Source: Pseudomonas sp. MRSN 12121
GTDB lineage: Bacteria; Pseudomonadota; Gammaproteobacteria; Pseudomonadales; Pseudomonadaceae
Length of the DNA stretch: 64,000 bases
NCBI RefSeq assembly: GCF_000931465.1
Contig: NZ_CP010892.1
Coordinates: forward strand, 6,719,388-6,783,387
Reading direction: 5' to 3'
A program made the position numbers and the translations under genes. Below are positions 1-9,309 of the stretch, piece after piece (the stretch's first letter is position 1; every line of letters starts with the position of its first letter). The notes under the pieces are model-generated. The model had not been told where the DNA came from, did not search any database, and saw nothing but the letters and a program-made list of their open reading frames with translations.

Positions 1-61
1 CAATACTTGAGCGAATCGGACGGGTATCGTGCAGGCCCCTTGCCACGGCACCTTCATCGTT

Positions 62-982
62 TCAGCCGAGGCGCTCTACCGCGGGCAATTGCATGGCCCG
101 GACCTCGTTCTGGAGAAAATCGCTGAGGCGGCGCAAACGTTCACCTCCGGGCCGGGTCTTGGGCCATACCAGGTAATAGTTCTCGCCACTGGCCACCGCT
201 GTCGGCCACGGCAGGCTCAGGCGTCCCTGGGCCACATCCTCGGCCACCATCAACAGGTCGCCCATGGACACCCCATAACCACGCGCCGCGGCGATCATGC
301 CCAGCTCCAGGGTGTCGAATACCTGGCCGCCCTTGAGCGACACCTGTCCGGACAGCCCCATGCGCTCCAGCCAGTTGCGCCAGTCGCGACGGTCCGGGGT
401 CGGGTGCAGCAGCTCGGTGGCCGCCAGCCGCGCCACGTCCCAGGGCTGATCGTTGAGCAGGTTCGGCGCCCCTACCGGGATCAGCAGTTCCGGAAACAGG
501 TAGCTGGCCTCCCAGTCCGGGGGAAAGTGACCATTGCTCAACAGCACCGCGCAGTCGAATGGCTCCTGGTTGAAGTCCACCGAGTCGACGTCCATCCAGG
601 CACTGGTCAATTGCACTTCGTTGCCCGGCTGCAAATGCCGGAAGCGGCTCAGGCGCGCCAGCAACCAGCGCATGGTCAGGGTCGAGGGTGCCTTCATGCG
701 CAGGATGTCATCCTCGGCGCGCAGGGTATTGCAGGCGCGCTCGAGGGCGGTGAAGCCTTCGCGGATGCCCGGCAACAGCAACCGCGCGGCCTCGGTCAGT
801 TGCAGGTTGCGCCCGCTGCGCTGGAACAGCCGGCAGGCGAAGTGTTCTTCCAGGGTACGGATATGCCGGCTGACGGCACTCTGGGTAATCGACAGTTCCT
901 CGGCCGCGCGAGTGAACGAGCTGTGCCGCGCCGCGGCCTCGAAGGCGCGCAAGGCATACAGGGGCGGAAGACGACGGGGCAT
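62..982 (-). CDS. LysR-family transcriptional regulator (GcvA-like)
   Basis: A 306-residue LysR-type regulator. The N-terminal winged helix-turn-helix lies at about residues 15-65 (SFTRAAEELSITQSAVSRHI, then an LEEHF linker helix). The rest is a periplasmic-binding-protein-like effector domain with the 'AAARGYGVSMGD' signature seen in GcvA/AmpR-type members. I chose the ATG at 982 because a GGAG lies 7 bases before it and the family normally starts with PxLxALRAFEAAARH; an in-frame start 15 codons further upstream lacks this support. It is divergent from the MATE efflux gene, with about 150 bp between them, so it may regulate that pump, itself, or both. The inducer cannot be read from sequence. 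Confidence 0.93.
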   Translation of the reverse strand: MPRRLPPLYALRAFEAAARHSSFTRAAEELSITQSAVSRHIRTLEEHFACRLFQRSGRNLQLTEAARLLLPGIREGFTALERACNTLRAEDDILRMKAPSTLTMRWLLARLSRFRHLQPGNEVQLTSAWMDVDSVDFNQEPFDCAVLLSNGHFPPDWEASYLFPELLIPVGAPNLLNDQPWDVARLAATELLHPTPDRRDWRNWLERMGLSGQVSLKGGQVFDTLELGMIAAARGYGVSMGDLLMVAEDVAQGRLSLPWPTAVASGENYYLVWPKTRPGGERLRRLSDFLQNEVRAMQLPAVERLG

Positions 983-1133
983 GGCAGCACTCCACAGGCG
1001 CAAGGGCGACAACTTAGCAGAATTCACCCAGCATGAGTTTTAATCATGCTACCAATCGTTTTTATCCCTTTGTGCAAGTCGCCCAGAGCACCGAGAATCA
1101 ACGTTCTTGACTCCCTCCCCGCGCTTGAGACCG

Positions 1134-2549
1134 ATGATCATGCAGCATCCAGCACGTACCGAACTCTGGGCCATTCTGCGGTTGGCCGGACCGCTGATCG
1201 CCTCGCAGTTGGCGCACATGCTGATGGTCCTGACCGACACCCTGATGATGGCCCGCCTCAGCCCGGAAGCCCTGGCCGGCGGCGGCCTGGGCGCGGCCAC
1301 CTATTCGTTCGTGTCGATTTTCTGCATCGGCGTGATCGCCGCGGTCGGCACCCTGGTCGCGATCCGCCAGGGCGCCGGCGACATCGAGGGCGCCGCCCGC
1401 CTGACCCAGGCCGGGCTCTGGCTGGCCTGGCTGATGGCGCTGGTCGCCGGCTTGCTGTTGTGGAACCTCAAGCCGGTATTGCTGCTGTTCGGCCAGACCG
1501 AGAGCAACGTGCAGTCCGCCGGCCAGTTCCTGCTGATCTTGCCGTTCGCCCTGCCCGGCTACCTGAGCTTCATGGCCCTGCGCGGCTTCACCAGCGCCAT
1601 CGGCCGCGCCACGCCGGTGATGGTCATCAGCCTGGGCGGCACCGTGGCCAACTTCCTGCTCAACTACGCCTTGATCACCGGCATGTTCGGCTTGCCGAAA
1701 CTGGGGCTGGTGGGCATCGGCCTGGTCACCGCGATCGTCGCCAACTGCATGGCCCTGGCGCTGGCCTGGCATATCAAGCGGCATCCGGCCTATGCCGCCT
1801 ACCCGCTGCGCCAGGGCCTGGCGCGGCCCAACCGCCAGTACCTGCGGGAACTGTGGCGCCTGGGCCTGCCCATCGGCGGCACCTATGCGGTGGAAGTCGG
1901 GCTGTTCGCCTTCGCCGCGCTGTGCATGGGCACCATGGGCAGCACCCAGCTGGCGGCGCACCAGATCGCCCTGCAGATCGTCTCGGTGGCCTTCATGGTG
2001 CCGGCCGGGATCTCCTACGCGATCACCATGCGCATCGGCCAGCACTACGGCGCCGGGCAGCTGTTGCAGGCGCGCCTGGCCGGGCGGGTCGGGATCGCCT
2101 TTGGCGGCGCGGCGATGCTGTGTTTCGCCATGGTGTTCTGGCTCTTGCCGAACCAGTTGATCGGGCTGTTCCTCGACCATGACGACCCGGCCTTTCGCGA
2201 GGTGATCAACCTGGCGGTCAGCCTGCTGGCGGTAGCAGCCTGGTTCGAGCTGTTCGACGGCACCCAGACCATCGCCATGGGCGCGATCCGCGGCCTCAAG
2301 GACGCCAAGACCACCTTCCTCGTGGGCCTGGGCTGCTACTGGCTGATCGGGGCGCCGACGGCCTGGCTGATGGCGTTCACCCTTGGCTGGGGAGCGACCG
2401 GCGTGTGGTGGGGCCTGGCGTCGGGGCTGGCCTGCGCCGCCATCAGCCTGACCCTGGCGTTTGAATGGAAGATGCAGCGGATGATCCGCCGGGAAGGCGC
2501 CGGCAGCCGTTCGCAGGATGGTTTCCAGGCAGTGCGGGATTCTCTGTAG
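1134..2549 (+). CDS. MATE-family multidrug efflux transporter (NorM/PmpM type)
   Basis: About 471 residues and predominantly hydrophobic, consistent with the 12 membrane helices of the MATE family, which exports cationic drugs and dyes using a Na+ or H+ gradient in the inner membrane. The first helix region (LRLAGPLIASQLAHMLM, followed by TDTLMM) and the internal pseudo-repeat are typical of the NorM branch. The start is uncertain: ATG codons at 1134 and 1140 are both possible, and neither has a strong ribosome binding site. The C-terminus is Arg/Ser-rich and cytoplasmic. It is divergent from the LysR gene, and a convergent GGDEF/EAL gene lies 21 bp downstream. Substrate and coupling ion are not determinable here. 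Confidence 0.93.
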   Translation: MIMQHPARTELWAILRLAGPLIASQLAHMLMVLTDTLMMARLSPEALAGGGLGAATYSFVSIFCIGVIAAVGTLVAIRQGAGDIEGAARLTQAGLWLAWLMALVAGLLLWNLKPVLLLFGQTESNVQSAGQFLLILPFALPGYLSFMALRGFTSAIGRATPVMVISLGGTVANFLLNYALITGMFGLPKLGLVGIGLVTAIVANCMALALAWHIKRHPAYAAYPLRQGLARPNRQYLRELWRLGLPIGGTYAVEVGLFAFAALCMGTMGSTQLAAHQIALQIVSVAFMVPAGISYAITMRIGQHYGAGQLLQARLAGRVGIAFGGAAMLCFAMVFWLLPNQLIGLFLDHDDPAFREVINLAVSLLAVAAWFELFDGTQTIAMGAIRGLKDAKTTFLVGLGCYWLIGAPTAWLMAFTLGWGATGVWWGLASGLACAAISLTLAFEWKMQRMIRREGAGSRSQDGFQAVRDSL

Positions 2550-2570
2550 GAGGGGCGAGCCAGCTCGCTC

Positions 2571-4235
2571 TTACACAGTCAGGATCTGCTGGCTGCGGCC
2601 GAACGTCAGGTATTCCACCAGCTCCGCCAGCGGCAACGGCTTGCTGATCAGGTAGCCCTGCACCTGGTCGCAGCCGAAGCTGCGCAGCAAGGCCAGTTGC
2701 TCGGGGGTTTCCACGCCTTCGGCCACCACCTCGAGATGAAGGTTGTGCGCCAGGTTGATCATGGCGTGCACCAGCTTGCGGTTCTCCTCACGCTGCTCCA
2801 TGCCGCCGACAAAGCTCTTGTCGATCTTCAGCAGGGCGATCGGCAGGCTGTTGAGGTGCACGAACGACGAGAAGCCGGTGCCGAAATCGTCCAGGGAAAA
2901 CCGCACCCCCAGCCGCCCCAGCGCATCCATGGTCTGCTTGACCAGGTCGCTGCGGCGCATCACCGCGGTTTCGGTCAGCTCGAACTCCAGCCATTGCGCC
3001 TCGACCCCGCGCTCGGCAATCAGCCGGCTGAGGGTCGACAGCAGTTGGCTGTCCTGGAACTGGCGGAACGACAGATTGACCGCCATGTGCAGCGGCGACA
3101 GGCCACGCTCGCGCAACACCTGCATGTCGCGCAGCGCCCGGGAAATCACCCAGTAGCCCAGCGGCACGATCAGGCCGCTCTGCTCGGCCAGCGGCACGAA
3201 CTCGCTGGGCGGCAACAGGCCGCGTTCGCCATGGCGCCAGCGCACCAGGGCCTCGAGGCCGACGATCTGCCCGTCGTGCAGGTTCAGGCGCGGCTGGTAA
3301 TGCAGCTCCAGTTCGTCGCGGCGCAAGGCCCGGCGCAGCTCGCTTTCCAGGTCGGCGAGGCTGCGGGCGTTGCGGTTGATGCGTTCGTTGAAGACATGAA
3401 AGGTACAGCCCTGGGTGCTCTTGGCCTGCTGCATGGCAATGTGCGCGTGCCACATCAGCGGGTCAGCACCGGCGTTGGCCCGGGCATGGGCGATGCCCAG
3501 GCTGCAACCGATCAACAGGCTTTCACCATCGATCCAGTACGGCTCGGCCATGACTTCGGCGATGCGCTCGGCCATCCATTCGGCGCGCTGCGGCGCCCGG
3601 CGGGTGTCGATCAGCAGGGCGAATTCGTCGCTGCCCAGGCGTGCCAGCTGATCGCCGGCCTCCAGCTGGCTTTTCAGCCGCGAGACCACTTGCAGGATCA
3701 AGCGGTCGCCGGCCTGGTGGCCCAGCGCATCGTTGGCGTGCCGGAAGTTGTCCAGGTCCAGGTGCCCCAGCGCCAGCCCCCGCCCTTCGTTTTCCGCCAG
3801 GCGCGCCGCCAGCAGGGTCTGGAAACCCTGGCGGTTGGCGATGCCGGTCAAGGGGTCCTGCTCGGCCAGGCGCTGCAGGGTGCTCTCCAGCAGCCCGCGC
3901 TCGCGCACATGGCGCAGGCAACGGCGCACCGTATCGGTACCGAGGTTCTTGCTCACCAGCCAATCGCTGGCGCCCGCCGGCGTACTCGATGGCTCCTGGT
4001 CCAGCAGCAGTATGGTGGGCAGGCTGCATCGGCCCGGGGCCGGTTGCAGTTGGGGGACGGTCAACAGAATCGCCGAGCGATCCTCGTCGAACAGGCGGCT
4101 GACAGACTCCCAGGTTGGCGCGCTGATCAGCACCACCGAGTCTCCCAACGGCGCGAGACACTCGCGCAACAACGCTGCCCACGCCGGATCTTCAGCCAGC
4201 AGCAGCAAGCGCAAGGGTTCGACAGGCTTGGACAA
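2571..4235 (-). CDS. Bifunctional GGDEF/EAL cyclic-di-GMP protein with degenerate receiver-like N-terminus
   Basis: A 554-residue protein. Residues 1-110 resemble a response-regulator fold, but the position expected for the phospho-acceptor Asp reads LLTVPQ, so it probably cannot be phosphorylated. A GGDEF domain follows at about 120-285; its signature is RLGSDEF, with Ser for the second Gly. The EAL domain at about 300-550 keeps EALVRW, DDFGTG, LLKIDKSFV and VAEGVET, so phosphodiesterase activity is likely. The start is a TTG at 4235 with GGGAG seven bases upstream; reading to an upstream ATG would add 29 residues unlike the family. It is divergent from rep. It may act as a c-di-GMP phosphodiesterase with the GGDEF domain as a GTP sensor, but that is inference. 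Confidence 0.9.
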   Translation of the reverse strand: MSKPVEPLRLLLLAEDPAWAALLRECLAPLGDSVVLISAPTWESVSRLFDEDRSAILLTVPQLQPAPGRCSLPTILLLDQEPSSTPAGASDWLVSKNLGTDTVRRCLRHVRERGLLESTLQRLAEQDPLTGIANRQGFQTLLAARLAENEGRGLALGHLDLDNFRHANDALGHQAGDRLILQVVSRLKSQLEAGDQLARLGSDEFALLIDTRRAPQRAEWMAERIAEVMAEPYWIDGESLLIGCSLGIAHARANAGADPLMWHAHIAMQQAKSTQGCTFHVFNERINRNARSLADLESELRRALRRDELELHYQPRLNLHDGQIVGLEALVRWRHGERGLLPPSEFVPLAEQSGLIVPLGYWVISRALRDMQVLRERGLSPLHMAVNLSFRQFQDSQLLSTLSRLIAERGVEAQWLEFELTETAVMRRSDLVKQTMDALGRLGVRFSLDDFGTGFSSFVHLNSLPIALLKIDKSFVGGMEQREENRKLVHAMINLAHNLHLEVVAEGVETPEQLALLRSFGCDQVQGYLISKPLPLAELVEYLTFGRSQQILTV

Positions 4236-4498
4236 GCTAGCTCCCTGGAGTCTGGAAAAGTAGTGGCGGGCATTATGACGCGCGGACAAACAATGACAAA
4301 TGACATTGATTATCAAACGCAATTTATTCTACCGCTCTAACTCGAACATTAGACGCAAATTGAGCGCGCATCCTGAGGGAAAGTAGCAAAACCGGCAAAT
4401 TTAGATAGCGTGCTGCGTCACAAGTCGGAGAAAGCGGCAGAATCCGTCCAGCCTGTTAAAATGCCCGCCCGTTTCGCTACAGACCCCTTTTTTTCGTC

Positions 4499-6508
4499 AT
4501 GTCCCGACTCAATCCCCGGCAGCAAGAAGCCGTGAACTACGTCGGCGGCCCTCTTTTGGTGCTCGCCGGTGCTGGCTCCGGCAAGACCAGCGTGATCACG
4601 CGCAAGATCGCCCACCTGATCCAGAACTGCGGCATCCGCGCGCAGTACATCGTCGCCATGACCTTCACCAACAAGGCCGCGCGCGAGATGAAGGAGCGGG
4701 TCGGCACCCTGCTGCGCAGCGGCGAAGGCCGCGGGCTGACCGTGTCGACCTTCCACAACCTGGGGCTGAACATCATCCGCAAGGAGCATGTGCGGCTGGG
4801 CTACAAGCCGGGCTTCTCGATCTTCGACGAGACCGACGTGAAGGCCCTGATGACCGACATCATGCAAAAGGAATACTCGGGCGACGACGGCGTCGACGAG
4901 ATCAAGAACATGATCGGCGCCTGGAAGAACGACCTGATCCTGCCGGCCCAGGCCCTGGAAAACGCGCGCAACCCCAAGGAGCAGACCGCCGCCATCGTCT
5001 ACACCCACTACCAGCGCACGCTCAAGGCGTTCAACGCGGTGGACTTCGACGACCTGATCCTGCTGCCGGTGAAGCTGTTCGAGGAGCACGCCGACATCCT
5101 GGAGAAGTGGCAGAACAAGGTGCGCTATCTGCTGGTGGACGAATACCAGGACACCAACGCCAGCCAGTATCTGCTGGTGAAGATGCTGATCGGCAAGCGC
5201 AACCAGTTCACCGTGGTGGGCGACGACGACCAGTCGATCTACGCCTGGCGCGGCGCGCGTCCGGAAAACCTGATGCTGCTCAAGGAAGACTACCCGTCCC
5301 TGAAAGTGGTGATGCTCGAGCAGAACTACCGCTCCACCAGCCGCATCCTGCGCTGCGCCAACGTGCTGATCTCCAACAACCCCCACGAGTTCGAGAAGCA
5401 GCTGTGGAGCGAAATGGGCCATGGCGACGAGATCCGCGTGATCCGCTGCAAGAACGAGGACGCCGAGGCCGAGCGGGTGGCCATGGAGATCCTCACCCTG
5501 CACCTGCGCACCAACCGCCCCTACAGCGATTTCGCGATCCTTTACCGGGGCAACTACCAGGCCAAGCTCATCGAGCTGAAGCTGCAGCATCACCAGATTC
5601 CCTATCGCCTGTCCGGCGGCAACAGCTTCTTCGGGCGCCAGGAAGTGAAGGACCTGATGGCCTACTTCCGCCTGATCGTGAACCCGGACGACGACAACGC
5701 CTTCCTGCGGGTGATCAACGTGCCGCGCCGGGAAATCGGCTCCACGACCCTGGAGAAACTCGGCAACTACGCCACCGGGCGCAAGATCTCGATGTACGCC
5801 GCCACCGAGGAAATCGGCCTGGGCGAGCACCTGGACAGCCGCTTCACCGACCGCCTGGCGCGCTTCAAGCGCTTCATGGACCGGGTTCGCGAGCAATGCG
5901 CCGGCGAGGACCCGATCGCCGCCCTGCGCAGCATGATCATGGACATCGACTACGAGAACTGGCTGCGTACCAACAGCTCCAGCGACAAGGCCGCCGACTA
6001 CCGCATGGGCAACGTGTGGTTCCTGATCGAGGCGTTGAAGAACACCCTGGAGAAGGACGAAGACGGCGAGATGACCATCGAGGACGCCATCGGCAAGCTG
6101 GTGTTGCGCGACATGCTGGAGCGTCAGCAGGAAGAGGAAGATGGCGCCGAAGGCGTACAGATGATGACCCTGCATGCGTCCAAGGGCCTGGAATTCCCCT
6201 ACGTGTTCATCATGGGCATGGAGGAGGAAATCCTCCCCCACCGCTCCAGCATCGAAGCCGACACCATCGAGGAAGAACGCCGCCTGGCCTACGTGGGCAT
6301 CACCCGCGCGCGCCAGACCCTGGCGTTCACCTTCGCCGCCAAGCGCAAGCAGTACGGCGAAGTCATCGACTGCGCCCCCAGCCGCTTCCTCGACGAACTG
6401 CCGCCGGATGACCTGGCCTGGGAAGGCAACGACGACACCCCGACCGAGGTCAAGGCGGTGCGCGGCAATAACGCATTGGCGGATATACGCGCGATGCTAA
6501 AGCGCTAG
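4499..6508 (+). CDS. rep: ATP-dependent DNA helicase Rep
   Basis: A 669-residue superfamily 1A helicase of the UvrD/Rep family, which translocates 3' to 5' on single-stranded DNA and helps replication forks pass bound protein. Motif I is GAGSGKT near residue 24, motif II is LLVDEYQDTN, motif III is GDDDQSIYAWRGA, and the C-terminal motifs include TLHASKGLEFPYVF and RRLAYVGITRA. The length equals that of known Rep proteins, and the start LNPRQQEAV is canonical. Shine-Dalgarno support is weak because the ATG follows a T-rich leader. xpt follows 71 bp downstream on the same strand and may be co-transcribed. Confidence 0.97.
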   Translation: MSRLNPRQQEAVNYVGGPLLVLAGAGSGKTSVITRKIAHLIQNCGIRAQYIVAMTFTNKAAREMKERVGTLLRSGEGRGLTVSTFHNLGLNIIRKEHVRLGYKPGFSIFDETDVKALMTDIMQKEYSGDDGVDEIKNMIGAWKNDLILPAQALENARNPKEQTAAIVYTHYQRTLKAFNAVDFDDLILLPVKLFEEHADILEKWQNKVRYLLVDEYQDTNASQYLLVKMLIGKRNQFTVVGDDDQSIYAWRGARPENLMLLKEDYPSLKVVMLEQNYRSTSRILRCANVLISNNPHEFEKQLWSEMGHGDEIRVIRCKNEDAEAERVAMEILTLHLRTNRPYSDFAILYRGNYQAKLIELKLQHHQIPYRLSGGNSFFGRQEVKDLMAYFRLIVNPDDDNAFLRVINVPRREIGSTTLEKLGNYATGRKISMYAATEEIGLGEHLDSRFTDRLARFKRFMDRVREQCAGEDPIAALRSMIMDIDYENWLRTNSSSDKAADYRMGNVWFLIEALKNTLEKDEDGEMTIEDAIGKLVLRDMLERQQEEEDGAEGVQMMTLHASKGLEFPYVFIMGMEEEILPHRSSIEADTIEEERRLAYVGITRARQTLAFTFAAKRKQYGEVIDCAPSRFLDELPPDDLAWEGNDDTPTEVKAVRGNNALADIRAMLKR

Positions 6509-6579
6509 AATTGTCCCTTTTTCAATCGACCCCTTTTATCAGAATTCAGGCGTACCCGACGCCCACAGAGGAAAGCTTC

Positions 6580-7149
6580 ATGGAAGCACTGCACAAGAAA
6601 ATCCGCGAAGAAGGCATCGTGCTTTCCGATCAGGTCCTGAAAGTCGACGCGTTCCTGAACCACCAGATCGACCCGGCCCTGATGAAGCTGATCGGCGACG
6701 AATTCGCCGCGCTGTTCAAGGACTCGGGCATCACCAAGATCGTCACCATCGAAGCCTCGGGTATCGCTCCGGCGATCATGACCGGCCTGAACCTGGGCGT
6801 ACCGGTGATTTTCGCGCGCAAGCACCAGTCCCTGACCCTGACCGAGAACCTGCTGTCGGCGACCGTCTACTCGTTCACCAAGCAGACCGAAAGCACCGTG
6901 GCGATTTCCCCGCGCCACCTGACCAGCAGCGACCGCGTGCTGATCATCGACGACTTCCTGGCCAACGGTAAGGCATCCCAGGCCCTGATCTCGATCATCA
7001 AACAAGCCGGCGCCACCGTGGCCGGCCTGGGTATCGTGATCGAGAAGTCGTTCCAGGGCGGCCGCGCCGAACTGGATGCGCAAGGCTATCGCGTGGAATC
7101 CCTGGCCCGGGTCAAATCCCTGGCCGGCGGCGTGGTGACCTTTATCTAA
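6580..7149 (+). CDS. xpt: Xanthine phosphoribosyltransferase
   Basis: A 189-residue cytoplasmic purine-salvage enzyme that converts xanthine and PRPP to XMP. The type I phosphoribosyltransferase PRPP loop reads VLIIDDFLANGKA (around residue 125), and the N-terminal MEALHKKIREEG block is typical of bacterial Xpt. The ATG at 6580 has GAGGAAAG upstream; an in-frame start 23 codons earlier gives a tail unlike the family. It lies after rep on the same strand, the conserved Pseudomonas order. I see no purine riboswitch in the 71 bp upstream. Confidence 0.95.
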   Translation: MEALHKKIREEGIVLSDQVLKVDAFLNHQIDPALMKLIGDEFAALFKDSGITKIVTIEASGIAPAIMTGLNLGVPVIFARKHQSLTLTENLLSATVYSFTKQTESTVAISPRHLTSSDRVLIIDDFLANGKASQALISIIKQAGATVAGLGIVIEKSFQGGRAELDAQGYRVESLARVKSLAGGVVTFI

Positions 7150-7167
7150 GAGGCTCTGCCTCTTTGA

Positions 7168-7229
7168 TCGCAAACAAGCCTCGCCCGCTTCTGTAGGAGC
7201 GGCCGGTCGACGTTCGATTGCCCGCGATG
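7168..7229. repeat. Degenerate REP-type element
   Basis: caagcctcgcccgcttctgt followed by aggagcggccggtc and gattgcccgcgat shows broken copies of the REP core between xpt and the CoA-transferase gene, which converge here. Confidence 0.6.
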
Positions 7230-7243
7230 ACGCCGCCAGGCGT

Positions 7244-9175
7244 CTAGCCCTGGGGCTGCGCGGTCTCGCGCAACGCCGCCAGCAGCAAACGCTGATAGAT
7301 CTCCTCGCGCCAGCCCTCGGGCTGCACCAGCCGCATCCGCTCAAGGTGCGCCGCGAAGGCCTCGGGCGCCGGCGCATCCAGCGCCGCCTTGCCCAGTTCG
7401 AGGATCTCGCTGAGCTTGAACTTGCTCTTCAGCCAGTTCAGCGCGCGCAGCAGGTCGCGCTCCTCGACGTTGAAATCGCTGCCCAGCGGATACTCCGGGA
7501 ACAGATGCCGATGTTGCGCCTGGATCGCCAGCAGGCGCTGCGGGAGGTTGTCGGTGAAACGCGGATCGAGGCGAAAGTCCGCCGCCAGCTTGCCGGCCTT
7601 GCGAGCCTGTTCGATCAGGCCCGGCTGGAACCGCGAGTCGCTGATATTGAGCAGCGCTTCGATGACCTTCGCGTCGCTCTTGCCGCGCAGATCGGCGATC
7701 CCGTATTCGGTGATCACAATGTCCCGCAGGTGCCGCGGGATGGTGCAGTGGCCGTACTCCCAGACGATGTTCGAACTCACCACGCCTGCGGATTCGCGCC
7801 AGCTGCGCAGGATCAGGATCGAACGTGCGCCCTGCAACGCATGGCCCTGGGCAACGAAGTTGTATTGCCCGCCGACGCCGCTGAGCACCCGCCCGTCCTC
7901 TAGTTGATCCGCGACCCCGGCCCCCAGCAGGGTGACCATGATCGAGCTGTTGATGAACCGCGCATCCAGGCGCTGCAGGCGCTTGAGTTCTTCATTGCCG
8001 TACAGCTCGTTGATGTAGCTGATGGCGGTCATGTTGAACTCGTCGAGCTTGCTCCTGGGCAGATCCCTGAGGCGCTGGTAGAAGCTGCGCGGGCCGAGGA
8101 AAAAGCCGCCATGCACCGACACCCCGCCCGCCGCCTGGCTGGCGCCCAGCGTCCCGGCATTGGCCTGCCGCTGCTGGCTGACCGTGGGGTAGACCTTGCG
8201 ACGCACGATGCCCGCGTCGGCCAGCGCCAGCAGGCCGTTGACGAACATCTCGCTGCAGCCGTAAAGCCCCTTGGCGAAAGGCTCCACCCCGCCCTCACGC
8301 TCGATCAGCGGCTTCCAGCACTGGATTTCCAGGTCCGCCAGCACCGCCCGGTAGCCATCGTTGTCGGCCTGGCGCGCCAGTAACGCGGCCGTCAGCGCGT
8401 CGCCCATGGAGCCGATGCCGATCTGCAAGGTGCCGCCATCGCGCACCAGGGTGCTGGCATGCAGCCCGATGAAGTGGTCCTGGAAACCCACCGGCATGTT
8501 CGGCGTGGAAAACAGCGTGCTGCTCTCCTCCTCGTCGAGCAGCAGGTCGAAGGTCGCGGCATCGACCTCGGCGTCGCCCGGCATATAAGGCAGGTCGCGA
8601 TGTATCTGGCCCAACAGCAGGATGGTTTCGCCGGCGGCACGGCGCTCGGCGATCATCGGCAGCAGGTCGAGGGTGATGTCCGGGTTGCAGCTCAGGCTCA
8701 AGCGATCGCTCTGCTGCGGGTCCCGGGCCACCATCTGGGCGACCAGGTTCAAGCCCGCGGCATTGATGTCCCGCGCGGCATGGCTGTAGTTGCTGCACAC
8801 GTAGTCCTGCTGCGCCGGCGCGCTGTTGAGCAGGCTGCCGGGCTGCATGAAGAACTGTTCGATATGGATATTGGCCGGCACCTGGTTGCGCTGCAGGTCG
8901 GCCAGGAAGTCCAGCTCGGGATAGTCGCCGAAGACCTGCTCGACGAAGGGTTCGAGAAAGCGCCGCTGCAAGCCATCGCCCAACGCAGGCCGGCCCAGGC
9001 TCAGGGCGGTATAGATCGTCAGCTGGCGTTCGGGCAACTGCGCAATGCGCCGATACAAGGCATTGGCGAAGCGGTTGGGCTTGCCCAGCCCCAGCGGCAT
9101 GCCCAGGTGAATATGCGCCGGCAAGCGGGCCAGGACCTCATCCACCGCCCGCTCGATAGAAGATGATTGCACCAT
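7244..9175 (-). CDS. Acetyl-CoA hydrolase/transferase-family protein
   Basis: A 643-residue member of the acetyl-CoA hydrolase/CoA-transferase superfamily. The C-terminal half has recognisable signatures, including GGQYNFVAQGHAL, ITEYGIADLRGKSD and a putative catalytic-Glu region. It is longer than the 500-residue succinyl-CoA:acetate transferases and belongs to the long Pseudomonas form. The ATG at 9175 has GGAGG about five bases upstream; the open frame extends to 9523 but that extension overlaps the cytochrome gene and reads as nonsense. Substrate is unknown; a role in acyl-CoA turnover is inference. It lies downstream of the cytochrome c5 gene on the same strand, separated by a terminator. 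Confidence 0.85.
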   Translation of the reverse strand: MVQSSSIERAVDEVLARLPAHIHLGMPLGLGKPNRFANALYRRIAQLPERQLTIYTALSLGRPALGDGLQRRFLEPFVEQVFGDYPELDFLADLQRNQVPANIHIEQFFMQPGSLLNSAPAQQDYVCSNYSHAARDINAAGLNLVAQMVARDPQQSDRLSLSCNPDITLDLLPMIAERRAAGETILLLGQIHRDLPYMPGDAEVDAATFDLLLDEEESSTLFSTPNMPVGFQDHFIGLHASTLVRDGGTLQIGIGSMGDALTAALLARQADNDGYRAVLADLEIQCWKPLIEREGGVEPFAKGLYGCSEMFVNGLLALADAGIVRRKVYPTVSQQRQANAGTLGASQAAGGVSVHGGFFLGPRSFYQRLRDLPRSKLDEFNMTAISYINELYGNEELKRLQRLDARFINSSIMVTLLGAGVADQLEDGRVLSGVGGQYNFVAQGHALQGARSILILRSWRESAGVVSSNIVWEYGHCTIPRHLRDIVITEYGIADLRGKSDAKVIEALLNISDSRFQPGLIEQARKAGKLAADFRLDPRFTDNLPQRLLAIQAQHRHLFPEYPLGSDFNVEERDLLRALNWLKSKFKLSEILELGKAALDAPAPEAFAAHLERMRLVQPEGWREEIYQRLLLAALRETAQPQG

Positions 9176-9263
9176 CCGATCCTCCAGTACCGTCCATGAA
9201 TTGAGGTTGGACCGAGCTTGCCGGGAGTTTGCTGCAATGACCAGTGCCGGGCGGATCGCGGGC

Positions 9264-9296
9264 ATGAAAAAAGCCGCTCGTAAGCGGCTTTTTTGC
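9264..9296 (-). terminator. Rho-independent terminator after cytochrome c5 gene
   Basis: A hairpin with stem aagccgct/agcggctt and a 4-base loop is flanked by A6 and T6. It lies just downstream of the minus-strand cytochrome gene and could work in both directions. Confidence 0.85.
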
Positions 9297-9309
9297 GCAA
9301 GATGCTGGC

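Noticed and set aside
4418..6241. 607-codon open frame on the minus strand opposite rep
   Set aside because: It lies entirely against rep, whose helicase motifs are unmistakable. Its translation is rich in His, Val and Leu with no known domain, typical of antisense reading in GC-rich DNA.
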